A program made the position numbers and the translations under genes. From Rostratula benghalensis (lineage: Eukaryota; Chordata; Aves; Charadriiformes; Rostratulidae), in contig VXAI01000309.1 in assembly GCA_013399305.1 (NCBI GenBank), forward strand, positions 586,389 to 650,388: DNA of 64,000 nt, written 5' to 3'. The notes below the pieces were generated by a model. It did not search any database. It was not told the DNA's origin and saw nothing but the letters and a program-made list of their open reading frames with translations. This document shows, one piece after another, positions 1-13,100 of this stretch (the first letter of the stretch is position 1; each line of letters begins with the position of its first letter).

Positions 1-64
1 AAAAAGAAAAAGAAAAAGAAAAAGAAAAAGAAAAAGAAAAAGAAAAAGAAAAAGAAGAAAAAAA
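1..64. repeat. (AAAAAG)n microsatellite at window edge
   Basis: The window opens inside a nearly perfect hexanucleotide array, AAAAAG, about nine uninterrupted units to base 54, then decaying to AAG and A-rich sequence. Its left boundary is outside the window, so the true length is unknown. Such A-rich purine arrays are common in vertebrate DNA and are often length-polymorphic. Confidence 0.95.
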
Positions 65-2850
65 GAACAAGACACAAAAAAAGCAAAAAGCTTTCTCTCA
101 TTGCAATACAAACCTTGGCTTAGGTATTGTAGATGTTACCTGTGTATTATGTTACCATTTTCATCCTACCAAGTTTACGTTGTGGGTTCTTCCATGCAAA
201 AATCAAGTTTTTTTTCTTTCTATATGCCTCATATATCCTTGGGCAATATCAACTCCACTTGTATATATTACACTTAAAATGCAGTAGAACTGTGGTGTTG
301 TTGGTTACAAGACTGGTGTGAAGTTTGGTATACTGAATTCAAAGCAGTTCTGGTTCCAAAATCCTACACAATCTCACCAGCTATAAATGACCATGATTCT
401 CCAGCATAAGCACCTTCTACTCCATTACCTGCAACCCAATCCACAGGTCAGATTCTTCATTCTAATTCCAAGCTACAAGGCCTAGGCCTCATTTAAAAAC
501 CATTTAGAGATCATTCAGAGATCATTTAAATAGCTCACCTATCAGATAATTTCATTTAAATCATCTGCTTTTCCAGGGTCTATTTCAGATGCAATTGATG
601 GCTTCATAACTCTTCAGATCATCTCACCCCCTTTTTTACTCTGAGTGATTTATCTCTCATTCCAAAACTTAGCTACTGAGTCTTCCCAAAAGAGACTTAG
701 GGGGTGGAGAGGGATTTCTTGTTTTCCTCTTTCTTGTCTTCACTGGTTCTGACTTCTGCACTGCTGAGGAATCCTAATGTAGCATACTTCCTAAAGTGAT
801 CTGTCCTCACCTTTTCCCTTCACATTTTCCAGCTTGCATTTGCCCCAGATACCCTACCTGCTGTGTTGCAAACAGCTACAGAAGTTTCCACAGCCCAATA
901 GGCAGCATCAAACTTTGGGCAGGCCTCCTCATATGTTTGTAACCAGGAGATTACTTTATTGCCTCCCTAGAAGACTATCAATAGAAAAATTTATTACTGT
1001 AATGATCCTTTAAAAGTCAATCATTTGACCAAATTCTGGGTGAGTGATTTGTTTATCCTGAAATCCTGATTAATTTACTGGTCCAGCTTCTTAGTTTCTA
1101 GAAGTTGTCAGTTGTACTGAGTACAACAGAGTTAAAACACATCTCTCCAGCTAAGGAACTCTCTTATGTTCTGGTAAATGGGAAAATTTGTCATTTGGTT
1201 CCTCATAGTAAAAACAGAAAAAAACTTTTCTATGAAGTATTAAAGTACATGTCTTCCTCTCTCAGCAAGATCAAGAACAGGATCTGTTACTTTCTGTAAA
1301 AAGTACCAGGTTCGTATCTCCATTAAACCACACTTCAGTTAGATTTCAATTTCATATCACAGTCTCTAGGTCAATATCTGCAGTAGCTTAATACAAGTAT
1401 TTGTGAGAAAGTTCACTACCTGCTTTTTTAAAATATTTTTTTTTTTTAAGTTTAGACTCCTGGGAGAGAAGAAGACAATGGCCGTACTAGAACTTCAGAT
1501 TTCCTTTTGTGCATGGTAGCAGGCCTAATTCCCATTACAAAGCCATTTTCCTATTTGTATTGACTTTGTACAATCTCTTCTGGACTTCATCAAAATAATA
1601 CGTCAGTAACTTAACTTATCCAGTTCTTAAAACTCACTTTTTGAATGGAAAAATGGATGAAAATCACAGTTAATCTGAAACACACCATATGGTCGCCATT
1701 TGGATAAAAATAGAAATAGACTAGGAATCTGAACTCACTTTTCTTTAAGAGAAATAATCCTAAGAGCAGAAAGGCAAAAGAGACATACAAGAAAAATCTT
1801 CAGGTAAAGACAAAAGAAAGATTTAAAGGGAAGAGAATACACAGCGTCAGGAGAACACATAAGAAATAACTGACTATGTCACAGAGTACTTTAACGTGAA
1901 AATTAATGAGTGCTCTGCAGCCTTTTGTACAGTTGTTGAAGGTCAATGTTGTACATAACTATTACTCACCTTAATAAAAATAAAGAGAAAGGAGAACTTC
2001 TATTTTATATATTTTTCAAGCACATTACTTCCTAGTGGATTAAATAGCTTTAGAGAAAACAAGTGGGGGCACTTGTTGTTAGGTGCACCTAACAGCTAAC
2101 AGCTAACTAGATGCAGGAGAATGTGAATGGACCTTATGTACTGATTGGAAGGAAATTTATTCCCACAGACAGCAAAAATAGAGATTTCTCCCTGAAGAAT
2201 ACAAGGAAAAGGAAAAATGAATGAGAAAGTGAATGAAAATGGAAAGGAACAAAAGGTTATCACAGAGAAGAGAGAGAGATGTTTTGCAAAATATTCTTAG
2301 GATCTTTAAATTATTCAGAGTTAGTGAAGTTGTGGAAGGCAGTTCAATCTAGAAAACAAAAAGTAGCCATGCTCCACTGACAGGATGCATCAAAGAAAAT
2401 CTTCATTCTTTGCTTGTGAAGGGAAAATAAGTTTCAACAGAATTTTTCAGGGTCTTCAGTCAGTCCAATAATCGTTGTATCATTTCCCTCGTTATATATT
2501 TAAAACAGCCTAAAAGGTAAAATATGTGCCAAAGCTAACCAAAATTTACTCAGTCTTATGAGGAAAATTAAAGCTAATTTAAGTTCTGTATCATGTAACT
2601 GAATTATACTTAAGGGTCAATTTACCTTCAATGAAACACATGTTCTGAAGTATCTGAAAACTGTTGTACTAGCACAAAAACACATCTTTTATGTTTCTTC
2701 TTACACTGTTCTGGGTGTTCCTGCTCTGGTACTGTAAAAATCTGTGCAAGTAACATCACACCAGAAGAAAGATGAATGTCTGACAGGAATGGAAGGAAAG
2801 TATCTACTGCCATCCTTTTCCCACCTTAATAGTTTGTCAACTAGACACAT
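65..2850. other. AT-rich non-coding stretch
   Basis: I see no recognisable gene, RNA or named repeat in this stretch. Open frames are short (at most about 64 codons) and show no family motif. A short T-run lies near 1430-1448, and the tandem 'acagcta' units near 2092-2106 are minor. Confidence 0.6.
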
Positions 2851-3010
2851 CTGGAGAAGTTGTGGAGTCCCAGTCTGTGGAGATTTTTAAGACCTACCTG
2901 GATGCAGTCCTGAGTAATGTGCTCTAGGTAATCTTGCTTTAAGAGGGGGGTTGGAATGGATCTCTAGCGGTCCCTTCCAACTCTGACAATTCCATGATGC
3001 TGTAATTCGA
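2851..3010 (+). mobile_element. CR1 LINE, 3' end fragment
   Basis: The stretch reads as the 3' tail of an avian CR1 retrotransposon in plus orientation. In order it shows the 'gagaagttgtggagtc' block, the 'acctggatgcagtcctg' block, the G-run followed by 'ttggaatgg', then 'ggtcccttccaactctgac' and a terminal 'attccatgatgctgtaatt' that corresponds to the CR1 3' octamer tail. It is 5'-truncated, as nearly all CR1 copies are, and moderately diverged. It contains only the very end of ORF2 and the 3' untranslated region, so it has no coding capacity. Confidence 0.88.
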
Positions 3011-6000
3011 GAGGAGGGAAAGTCACACCACATGACAGAGGAAGCATGTAGCAGAAGGCTGGAGAGATGGCAACACTAACAGTTACCACCACTGCTTTGT
3101 CACACATTGTTAAGAGTTAATGTAGTATCTCAGAAACACCGTGATACAACATGTAGAATCTGCAAAATTTCTTTGTGGAAGCATAGGACATAAGGACTGC
3201 AAAATGACATGTGGTCTCCTCTTGCCCCTAATAAGTCCTAAGTTGGTATAGTAGAACAAGGAAATTGTTTATTTTTTTGCTGATTCAGTAAGGCACTAGA
3301 AATAAATTTTGGACATTATGCCATTCTAAATTCATCAACCTATTCTATCTGAGAATAAGAAGTGAGTGGTGGAACTAACATCCTGAAGAAAAATCAGTAC
3401 TGCCTCATTGACAAAGTAACTCAGTAGCTTAGACCTTTCCCTGTCAGGCGATATAAAAATTCACTCCCACCCCTGATCTCTGGTGACCTGGCCTGAGTTT
3501 CATACTGTCCTGAATAACACCTGTGCTGCCAGGTTAACATTATTCTCCCTTCTCCACTAGCTGAAGTACAAACTTTTCTCAGAACAAGATTTACTGCTGA
3601 GAAAAAGTCTCTTTCATTTCCTTTTCTCCTCAGGCTTTTTCACTGGGGAACATCACTTCAAAGGTAATTGCTGGTACCCCATTTGTTGCTTATGCCAAGG
3701 AGAAAATCACCAATACAAGAGATGAAGACTACTCTTGGTGCAGACCATGCAATGAGCAATAGCTTGACTGCTAGAACATTTTTGGGGGGAGTTTAAGTCT
3801 GAGGAAATTTGGCTTTCTGGAAGTCTGGTTAAGAGCTCTAAAGACAGAGCTCTCAGAAGAAAAAATCCAGCTTTTTCTTAAAACACCAGTATTTTAAAAC
3901 TACCCTTTCACTTCCTTTTATTCCAGATATCTGCAAATGAAATGTTTATGTTCATATTTAATAGAATTTTTTTATGAGACAAACCCAAATTATTTTGGTT
4001 TAACTTTTGGTTTTGTTGCCAAAAAGCCAAAACTATTAATTATTCACACAGTCTTACAATGCAGAAAATACCATTTATAGACATTTTATAATGTCAACTT
4101 GAAGCTTTGCTTCTTTTCAAATGTATAGTATTGCTACTGGAAGCAACAGTTTGACAGTCTCACAGAAGGGTTCTAGACATTTTCTCTAGCTGTTGAAATT
4201 AGCCATAGCAGCAGATTGGAAGATTCAACATGCTCCGTCTATAAACAAGTGAATCTCTAAAGAAAATTATAAGCAGAAACCTGGCAGGTTTCAGCAGATT
4301 TTTCTATGCAGACATGTTAGTATATCCAATTCAGTTATGTTGCTGCCTTTTTTAACCTATAGTGAAATAATACTTTTCAAAAAAGTATCTTGCACACACT
4401 TGTCTCCAATTGAGTGGCTGTCTGCAATATTTATTTTAGTTTGTTTCCATTAAATCTGAATCATTGTTATTTTTATTTCCTTCTCTTTTACCACCTTAGC
4501 AGAAAAAACACAGAATCCACATTGGCTTATTGGTGCTAATGTGGATTTGAGAAATGGCACAGCCATTTGATGCTTGCCAGAGCATGCTTATTGACACCTC
4601 TTCCCCTACTTCTTTCATTGGCTTCTGAGAAAAACAAACTTATGGACAGGCAGTGCTACTATTTTAGCAATTAGCAGTTAATAATTTGTGCCTGAGATGG
4701 GAAAGAAGCAACAGGAGCATGGATCAACTAGATTTTTTATCAAATGCTAAAATCTGACATAGTTTTACTTCATTTTTAGCCAAGCCCCATTCCAAAGGAC
4801 AAAGAAGATGATCAATGTCATTCAGAGCATGAGAGCATTTCATGTGGTCTGACTTGACACTATTGCACATTCTATGTAACACTCATGCTTTCCTGCATAT
4901 TTATGTCAATGAGCAATGACCCATCCCTCCCTAGAATTTATTGGACATTATTAATTACCCTCACAGAGGCGTAAATCATAGGGGAAGCAGGACACAGTCT
5001 GATCTGTCATAAGCTGAAACTTAGCAGCTCTGCTAGCACAAACATGCACAACTCAAATTTTACCTTATTCACAGCTCTTTATGGAACAAATTACACTGTA
5101 CTGCATAGCTACTTCAAAGCAATCTGAAAATAGAAAATGTATAAAGTTAATAATTAGAGCAAGTACTAGTTTCATTGATGCTGTTCACAGAAGAAAAAAT
5201 ATCATGTCAAGAGGCATACAGCTAAGGAAGATGTGTACCCGGATATAACCTGCATTGTTATACACTTCACAGAGTTAAACAGGTCTATTTTCAGTACGTC
5301 CAGCAGCACAAACTATTTATCTAAGTGATGTAATTGAAGAGGGGAATTGATTCAATTGTCTATAAATTCTGAAGTGGAAATTAACTTTTACAGTAAGAAG
5401 GTAGTTCAGTGTATTTACTATGTCTGTGAACTCACTCAGCACTCACTCTCAGGTACCTACAAGGTTAAAAAAAAAAAAAAAGAAGAAATCCGGTTTTACG
5501 CTAAAGTACTTCATTTCTTTCCCAAATTAGTTCTCTTTCTGGAAGATAATGCTTGATAGCTATCCATGTAATACTTTCATTATAACAGAATGGAGAATAA
5601 CTGCATTAGGCACAAAAGAGATATGAACTGTAAAGGTCGCTTTCCAGATAATGGGATTCATCAAGGAGACTGAGAAGATACCGGGCAGATTCACAAAGAG
5701 CATCAATTTCTTTCCTTCACTTCAACAATTTTGGGGAAGACAAGAAAGTCAGATTCACAAATCCAAAAACAGTTTTCAGCTGGCAAAGTGATTTTAGTCC
5801 ATCACTGTAGCTGTTGAATGGGCTTTTAGTGAGACTATGAACAGGAGATAGTAACCAGCAAGCCCTGCATGATGAAAGAAAACTCCCAGACTCTTTCAAT
5901 TTCTGCTAACATATACTCAATTCATTATTTTTACAAGGAAAATCAAATTCCCAACTTCTTCACACAAGTTTCTTTTCAGTTTAAACCATGGTTATAATAT

Positions 6001-8499
6001 TTTTCCTGTATTTTCATTTATACAGAATTTTCATCTCAAAATACTTTAAACAGGTATTATTTGCATTTTATACATGATGAAATTAAAATACAGCTAGGCT
6101 AAGGATTAGTTTCTGTGCCATGTGCAACTTGAACCATCTCAGGGAAGCAAAAATATTTCACTTGAAGCAAAATTCTTCCCAGATCACCCATAGTGTGTTT
6201 CTTGCAGGCCAACTAAGTAGGAGAATAGGAGGATACTTGAATTTTACTTGTTGGGGTTTTTTTGTTTGTTTGGGTTTTGGTTGTTTTTTTTTAGTCAGAG
6301 TGAGGCTGCATGAGAATGTCCTCTTTTGACATCAAGAACGGAAGACACAGTAGACAGCTCTCACCACACTCCCTCTGCCAATATAAACAAAATGCAGTCC
6401 TTGAGCCTTGCTCGAGATAAACAAGGATTTCATCTACAACAGGGATTTCTGCTAAGAACTAAGTAGAAAATCTTGCTGTCTGTATTTCTTTGATTTGCCT
6501 ACTATACCAGTGAAACTAAGAAGGCTGGGACACACTGGTAGTATTTCCTTACAGTTCCAGATGGCCTATTTTTTCACTTCTTCTCTGTTTCTCAGAAGAT
6601 CTTTGCAGAATAGTTGACATGATCACCTTCCCTAGTCCTTCCAACCCCGGAGCCGGTTTTTGTGGAGTTTCCAATGTACTATATAGGCATAAGGGTTCCC
6701 CCTTTTGAGGGGAAACTCTTGGGGAGAGAACCTTGAGCCTCTGTCATCACACTTTTTTTTTTTTTATTATTTCAGTATTAAAACTTTAAAATACACTGGT
6801 CCAGAAATACAGTAAATCTTACATACACATGAGAAAAGGAGCTTGCCAACACACTTACCTTGACAGGAAAATGTGGGGTCCATTTCCAGATGCACCTGTG
6901 TCTTATGGCAGGTAGAAGAGTAGACCAGAACTACTAACAGCACTAATCAATCTCACAGGCTTTGATTGCTTGACTAAAGTGAAGCCTTGAACAAGGCCTC
7001 ACAACTGTGCATTCTAAACATGCTATTAGCACATTCCTATCTCTACCCACTATATCTCAGAAGAACAAGTTTTCTCTAGTGTTATTATCTCTATTATATT
7101 GTGAAGCTGGTGGTTTATCACCTTGATATAAATAAAATAGAGATACTATGTGTTTTTAAGCACATGGGTCATCCAGCATTAGCGAATATTGTAAATAATG
7201 AAATTCACAAGCAATAACAAGTTGGCAGAAGGTTCCTCCTTAAAAAGCACCTTTCTCAATTGTTTGTATTTTCTCTTGGAGAAGATCCTTTTCAAATAAC
7301 TAGAATCCTGACTTAGTCCTGAGTCATCAGAATATGGTAAAGTTAGCACATTTTTATTTTTATTTTTATTTTCTTTTTATGGATAACTAAATGCCACAAG
7401 GCAAATTAAATTGCCTTGGAGATACCTGAGACCAAATGCTGAACAATGTTATGCACACGTTCTGTTAAAATACCCTTGGCTTATATGCCAAGTGTCTAAC
7501 TGCTCTCAGTTCTCTCATTCTTAGTTCTGCACAAAGTGTATTCCAACATATCAAAACAGATGCCTTTGGCATTTCACCTTAATGCTAATCAACAGTTAAC
7601 AGTCTTCTAAGAACCTCATGGAGAAGAGAATTGTTGGTTTTCCCTGGAACTGTTAATCCCTTGCACTTCCAGTATCGCCTTGCAATATATAGTGACTTGT
7701 CACATGGACTCTGAAGAAGAGGTTTGCACATGTCATATTTGCTTTATTTTCCAGGAATCTTCAATGTATCAGATATTCATATATTCATGAAGCACTGCTC
7801 ATGGCTAACTCAGTGGAGCTAGTGATGCAGTGAAATATTTCAAATTAGTATGAAAATTGTTAAACTCTTCCAAACACCCCAACCGAAACAAAGCCTCTGA
7901 AAGTTTTCATTTTTATATGTTATAGTTGCAGGATTTTACACTAACTCAATATATTGTTGGTGTTGGACTTAGAGGACACATTTTAGATTTAATTTCTCTT
8001 CAGGCATTAGCTAATACAGTATTTGAATGCTTTGGTGTGTTCAGGATAACTTTGTTATGGGCACAAATCCACCTGGATTCTGCTTGAAATGGATAGTAAA
8101 CTTAGTGGATTAACGAGAAGGTAATGAAAATCTTTATAAATCAGTAGTCAGTGGACTATGGAATAGATCAGAGAGGTCTTCTTGATCCATCTCTAACTCA
8201 TTAAAGCTACAGTAAATCCCACTGAATTCCTCCACAGTTCACTCTATATAAATGCTAGTGAATTGAAGAAAATTAGTAACAAGTTCCCAAAAAGAGATAC
8301 GTAACAAATGCTAGTGTGTCTTGTTCCCCTATTTTCCCAGAACTGACAAGAAATGGAGGGAAAATGTGCTTTTATTTACTAGAACAGCTTACTCAAGCAC
8401 AGGCAGATATTATAAACACCGATATTTTAAAATGAGTTGCTAAGTAAACTTGACTGAACATTTATTCAAATATAAAACATGTATGACCATTTCTAAATA
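3011..8499. other. AT-rich non-coding stretch
   Basis: No gene or clear transposon is recognisable here. It holds an A-run at 5467-5482, a T/G-rich low-complexity patch near 6250-6295, a T-run near 6751-6766 and a (TTTTTA)n run. The segments near 4490-4620 and 4850-4960 have a balanced, non-repetitive composition of the kind seen in conserved non-coding elements, but that is only an impression. Confidence 0.55.
7351..7380. repeat. (TTTTTA)n short simple repeat
   Basis: Three to four units of TTTTTA occur in tandem followed by a TTCTTTTTAT tail. It is a short low-complexity tract with no visible association with a transposon end. Confidence 0.8.
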
Positions 8500-8655
8500 C
8501 AGTCCAGGCCCTATTAGAACCAAAATCCACGGTGCATAGCCCAGTAAAATCAAAGGAACTACCCCCATTAATATCCATGGCTATTAGATAAGGCCACAAA
8601 CCGGGAAAATCCCAACTGAAAACAGTAGGAGTTCTGCCTGCATAAATTCCCCTTG
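8500..8655. repeat. possible ancient amniote interspersed repeat
   Basis: The blocks 'ggccctatta' (about 8508) and 'cagtaggagttctgcctgca' (about 8625) resemble an old LINE/SINE-derived repeat that is common in reptile genomes, where a phrase meaning 'caatgggagttctgcctg' recurs. The match is short and diverged and I could not fix its borders. It may equally be unique sequence. Confidence 0.25.
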
Positions 8656-9703
8656 GAAGATGCTAGTGTTTTTTCTTCTTTCATTTCTTCATAAATATTT
8701 TATAAACAAAACTCACTGAACTTAGAACTTGTACATATAACATTATGCAACACTTTGGTAAGGATCTTACTGGTCTTAGCAGAGCTTTCTTGTACATATC
8801 TCAGTGTCACTTCAAGAGCAATCTGAAGACAGAATCTCCTTTGGGAAGAAAATGCCATGGTTTATCCTGATGCTGTCACTGTATGGAATGTATGGTAGGC
8901 TAGAAACAGCTGCTAAATTTAAGTGTAACCTATATGTTAAAATGTCAAGATAAGTACATTTTTACCTTGTTTCTGATGGACAAAGGCAATCTTTCTTTCA
9001 AAGTTTACTAAAATGTAACAAATCAGCTTGTTCCCATGCACAAAACCATATACACTAAACATACTATTTAGCTGAGATTAGTAAATGCACTAGGCGATTC
9101 TGTTACGTGTCATTTGAAATGTCTGCCTCAGAATGAGAATGAATATATTGCTTTCCAGGGCTAATGTTGCAGCTTTCTACCAACCATTGTGCAATTAATG
9201 GCACAAAAAAATAAACTGATTAACACGCTTTTGTCCTTTTAATGCAATTTTTCACATCACAGACAGCTAAATGCCACTTAGGGGTAAACAGGTTTTTAAA
9301 AATTGTTTATGAATTGTGGATTTAAAAAATATCACAGAGAAGGCTAAAACTTTCACAAATGCATTTATGCATACACCTGGGAATATTTATGCTTTATCTT
9401 GAGAGAATTACCAAAAGAAAGAAATTCTAGGCATTACCTAGTTACTTGTCATTGGTTCCTGTGTAACCATTTCCTCCAAATACACCATAGGAGATTTCTG
9501 CAAATAGATTGAAATATGAGTTTCACTATTGTGACAGTCTGTTGGGGTTTTTATATAAATTTTTCCACCTATTTTTAAGAAGTACAGTCTTTAACAAATA
9601 TGAGAAAGAATGTCATACAGGAAAAAGTTGAACAAATTTAGAAACTGCATTAAAAAATCTAGAAAATGTATCGAATGCTGTGAGGACAGTCTAAGAGAGT
9701 AAG
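8656..9703. other. non-coding stretch, possible conserved element
   Basis: There is no gene or named repeat. Bases about 9000-9290 are free of low complexity and contain homeodomain-type AT cores ('gcaattaatgg' at 9191, 'tgattaacacg') in a compact block, which is the look of a conserved non-coding element. This is inference only. Confidence 0.45.
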
Positions 9704-9705
9704 CA

Positions 9706-10077
9706 TTGTTCAGCCTGGAGAAGAGAAGCCTCCGGGGAGACCTTATAGCAGACTTCCAGCACCCAAAGGAGGCCTACAGGAGAGATCGGGGGGAGGGGAG
9801 GGAGAGGGGGGGAACAGATGGACCTCTTTATAAGGAGTACATCAATAGGATGAGGGGTAATGGTTTTAAACTGAATGAGGCGAGATTTAGGTTAGATATT
9901 CGGAAGAAAATATTTACTGTGAGTGTAGTGAGGCATTGGAACAGGTTACCCAGAGAAGTTGTGGATGCCCCATCCTTGAAGGTGTTCAAGACTATGCTGA
10001 ATGGGGCTTTGAGCAACCTGGTCTATTGGGAAGTGTCCCTGCCCATGGCAGGGGGATTGGAACTCAAAGATCTTTAA
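9706..10077 (+). pseudogene. CR1 ORF2 C-terminal remnant (reverse transcriptase polyprotein tail)
   Basis: A 123-codon open frame (it opens on TTG at 9706, not a real start) encodes the far C-terminal part of CR1 ORF2. That protein normally supplies the endonuclease and reverse transcriptase for LINE copying. The recognisable pieces are FSLEKRSLRGDLIADF near residue 2, RFRLDIRKKIFTVSVVRHWN near residue 61 and LPREVVDAPSLKVFK near residue 82, followed by the 'GALSNLV' block where the family protein normally stops. Here the expected TAG after that block reads TAT, so the frame runs about 18 codons into what is 3' untranslated sequence in the family before TAA. Residues about 20-50 are a divergent Arg/Gly/Glu-rich segment encoded by the G-rich insert. 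The catalytic domains lie upstream and are absent, so the remnant cannot be functional. Confidence 0.85.
9788..9812 (+). other. G-quadruplex-type motif inside CR1
   Basis: Four G-runs of 6, 4, 3 and 7 bases are separated by loops of A, A and AGA. This satisfies the usual rule of four runs of at least three Gs with loops of 1-7 bases. It is on the plus strand, within the CR1 copy. Folding is inferred from sequence only. Confidence 0.8.
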
Positions 10078-10110
10078 GTTCCCTTCCAACTCTAACCATT
10101 CTATGATTGT

Positions 10111-13100
10111 AAATGAGCAGTAACAAAAATGCAACACAGTACTACACAATGACAAGGAAAAATAAAATGCTAATATCTAGATCTTTAGTAGGCCTTCTCC
10201 TACCTCCAAGCTCTACGCAATTCTGGCATTGATGGCTTGTTATGGACAGAATGAAGTGTAAGGGGCAGAAACTCTACTATGCAATGTTATAACTGTTTCA
10301 ACTTGTGCCATTAACTTTAACCAACCTTCAGTTGCATAGATGAATATTATACCAAAGCCTGATGGTGACAGCCGTGTAAGCTACAGACTGCCAGATTTGT
10401 CCAGGTTTCAAGAACAATAAAATTCCCTTTTTTTTTTTTTCTTTTGTTACCTTTTTTTTTCCCCAAAATAAAATTTTCATAAGGAAAAGGAGGGTAAATC
10501 TGTATATAGAAAAGTTTGATTTGCACCAGCAAAACTTAGCTGCACTGGGGAATGCAATCTCCAACCTTACTTTTGTCCTTCCAGTACTATTAATTCAATG
10601 GATGAAGGTTGCTGGTATCATATATAAAGGCATAACTTTTCACACAGTCTACGTAAACTCATGTCTCAGACCAGATTCATTCCAAGTGTAGTTGCTCTAA
10701 ATTGTTTTACACTTTTAAAACTGAAAAAGATTTTATTAAAAAATAGAGTTTCACCTAAGTTAGTGTTAGCTGCTTTGTGAGAAAATGAGGAAACTTGAAC
10801 TGATAAGAGAATGAAATTTTAAAGCAATCGTATTCATTCAGATAAGGCACAGAAACCTGATTAAATGAAATTCATCGACAAAGTGTGAATATTCACTCAG
10901 ATCCTAACAATGTCATTACTGCTAACATCTTTTTTGTACTTGAACATTATTTGCAAATTCTGTTACTAATTTATAGAGAAAAGATGAATATTCCCTGAAA
11001 ATTCTGAATACTCCTCATTGTTCACATTGTGTTTGATAACATACATCTTCACACGTATTAATATAAAATCTGCATACTAAGGAAAGCAACCATGCTGATC
11101 ATCAGGAGAATAAGCTTTTGGATTATTAGAAAAAGTGTCATAAAGGTTAATCCAATTCCACACTATAGGATTCCCTCAAGAATCAAAAGTAAAACTTAAA
11201 AATGTATAATCTGGTCTCCTGTGTCTGTTAATCCTTTGCACCAATGATTAGTTCCTGTCTAGGTTAGCAAATAAATAAAAAAATAATTTTAAAAAAAGAT
11301 TAAATGAAGGTTAAAGGTTCCCTAAGCCTTATTCTTTTTCTTCTTCTTTTTTTTTTCCCTCCTAATAAATCATTATGCTAACAAAACTTAAGTAGGATTT
11401 GGGAATAGCAACTGGAAGTCTTCTTATGATGAAATAAATTGTTCCTTAGATACAAAAAATGCATTAGACACAGTCTCAAATAAAATCAAAGCTGGTAGGT
11501 TACAAGGCCAAACAAATTAAGCTTTCTTTTAGATTTACATTAGCATCTGAGCCCAATAACATGCTTCTTAATTGAATAGTAAGGACTGTCAGTAAACCCC
11601 AGCCAAAGCAGCTCTTGATTATGTAATGGCTTTCAATTGTGATTATTTCAGTCTAGCATATGGAATATTTCACATCACACTTTGCTAGCTTTGCTACTGC
11701 TGACATCTTAATCTGAAGTGGAAGCTGTTTAAAGTCCTATGATCTCTCAAGTGTTCTAAAATATGAGCCATTTAGATATGTATTTTCCAGGCATTAATTC
11801 CTATCAGTAACAACATACAATTGTTTTATGTACGATCTGTAAATTTATGGAAAGTAGTCCTGCTGAAGAGTTAAAGGGAAAGTTTGAAAATCCACTCTTC
11901 TTTTCTTTGTCTTTCAGGGGTGGTATACTAAATTTCTGGGTCAATAGATTAATTTTGTTTTTAACACTTGTGGAGTAATCTCTCTAAGCCATTCATCTCT
12001 CAAAGTTTTAGAAGAGCTAAGGCACCTGCAATAGTATTTTTGTTATGTGTATTGATTTGCTGACCTCTTTCTGCATAACGTAAAAGCTATGTGAAAATAC
12101 AAATACAAACTGGCAAGATGTAAAATCATGGTGTCATTATTGAGAGATCACCCTTTAATTATGTACTTCCTCAGCCCTCAGTCTTCATATTTCTTTTTGG
12201 TGGGTGGAAAAAGTACTTTTTATGTAGCACAGTATCTGAAATATTGTGAGCAGTACCAGCAAACACAACGTAATAGAGATTACAGTAGTAATTCTGCTAA
12301 AAAAGAAAACAGCATGCCAGATCTGCTGCATCAGTACATTATAATTCCCAGCAGGAGCAACAGGATAATTTGTCTCCCAATGAAAAAAAATAAAGTAGAG
12401 GCACAAGCTACAAGCCAAGACAAGATCTGTATTAATACTTTGATATTTGCATGTCATTTGACCAACACTTGATTTATTCCTAGTTCTACAAATCATCTAT
12501 GAAGTGGAATATGTAAGTGGAATATGTAAAAGTGCATTTTAAGTTATATAGAGAATACATTTCTATTCATGGACTATTCTTTATTTTAGAATTATCTTAT
12601 TGCTTCAGTACAGTGTTTTAAGGGGTTTTTTAACATTGATAGGTGATGTAATTGAAAGAGAACAAAGCACTTGCCACTCCATGTAAAGGATTATTGAAAT
12701 GATGAGTACATATCTTTCTTAGAGACCTTTATAAAATCTAAACACTCATGCACTTTTGTTTTCTATGTTTCCATTTTTAAACTGTGTTCTCTCACAGAGC
12801 AGTAGGAAAGCAATCCAAAGACTCAACTGCACTGGAATGCTTTTGATGTAAACTCTACAGTCAAAATACATGAACTCACAAGGAACCATGAGCTGACAAA
12901 AAGAGGAACCACAATATATGAATAGTTTAGTTTACCTGCATAGTCTGTGGAGCTGGAAGCTAGCCTACTGCTCTTTCTAAGATGGAGAAACAATACCATT
13001 CTCCCTGCAGTTTCCTCCCCTTAGCTCATTCTATCAGAGACTTTAAAGAAAAGCAATCTGTAAGGGCATAATGTTCACAAATCAATAAAAAAAAAAATCA

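Larger units (their letters stand above)
9704..10110 (+). mobile_element. CR1 LINE, 3' portion with ORF2 tail
   Basis: This is a 5'-truncated CR1 retrotransposon in plus orientation and the best-preserved LINE copy in the window. It starts at the 'ttcagcctggagaagagaag' block, runs through the 'ttaggttagatattcggaag' and 'aggcattggaacaggttacc' blocks, and ends with the 3' untranslated hallmarks 'cccttccaactctaacc' and 'attctatgattg'. The tail has only about one and a half copies of the CR1 octamer. Between about 9767 and 9830 the usual sequence is replaced by a purine-rich, G-run-bearing stretch. CR1 elements are copied by target-primed reverse transcription, and the truncation fits that mechanism. 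Confidence 0.95.

Noticed and set aside
9706..10077. 123-codon frame as a possible host gene
   Set aside because: It is the tail of CR1 ORF2 plus read-through into the CR1 3' untranslated region.
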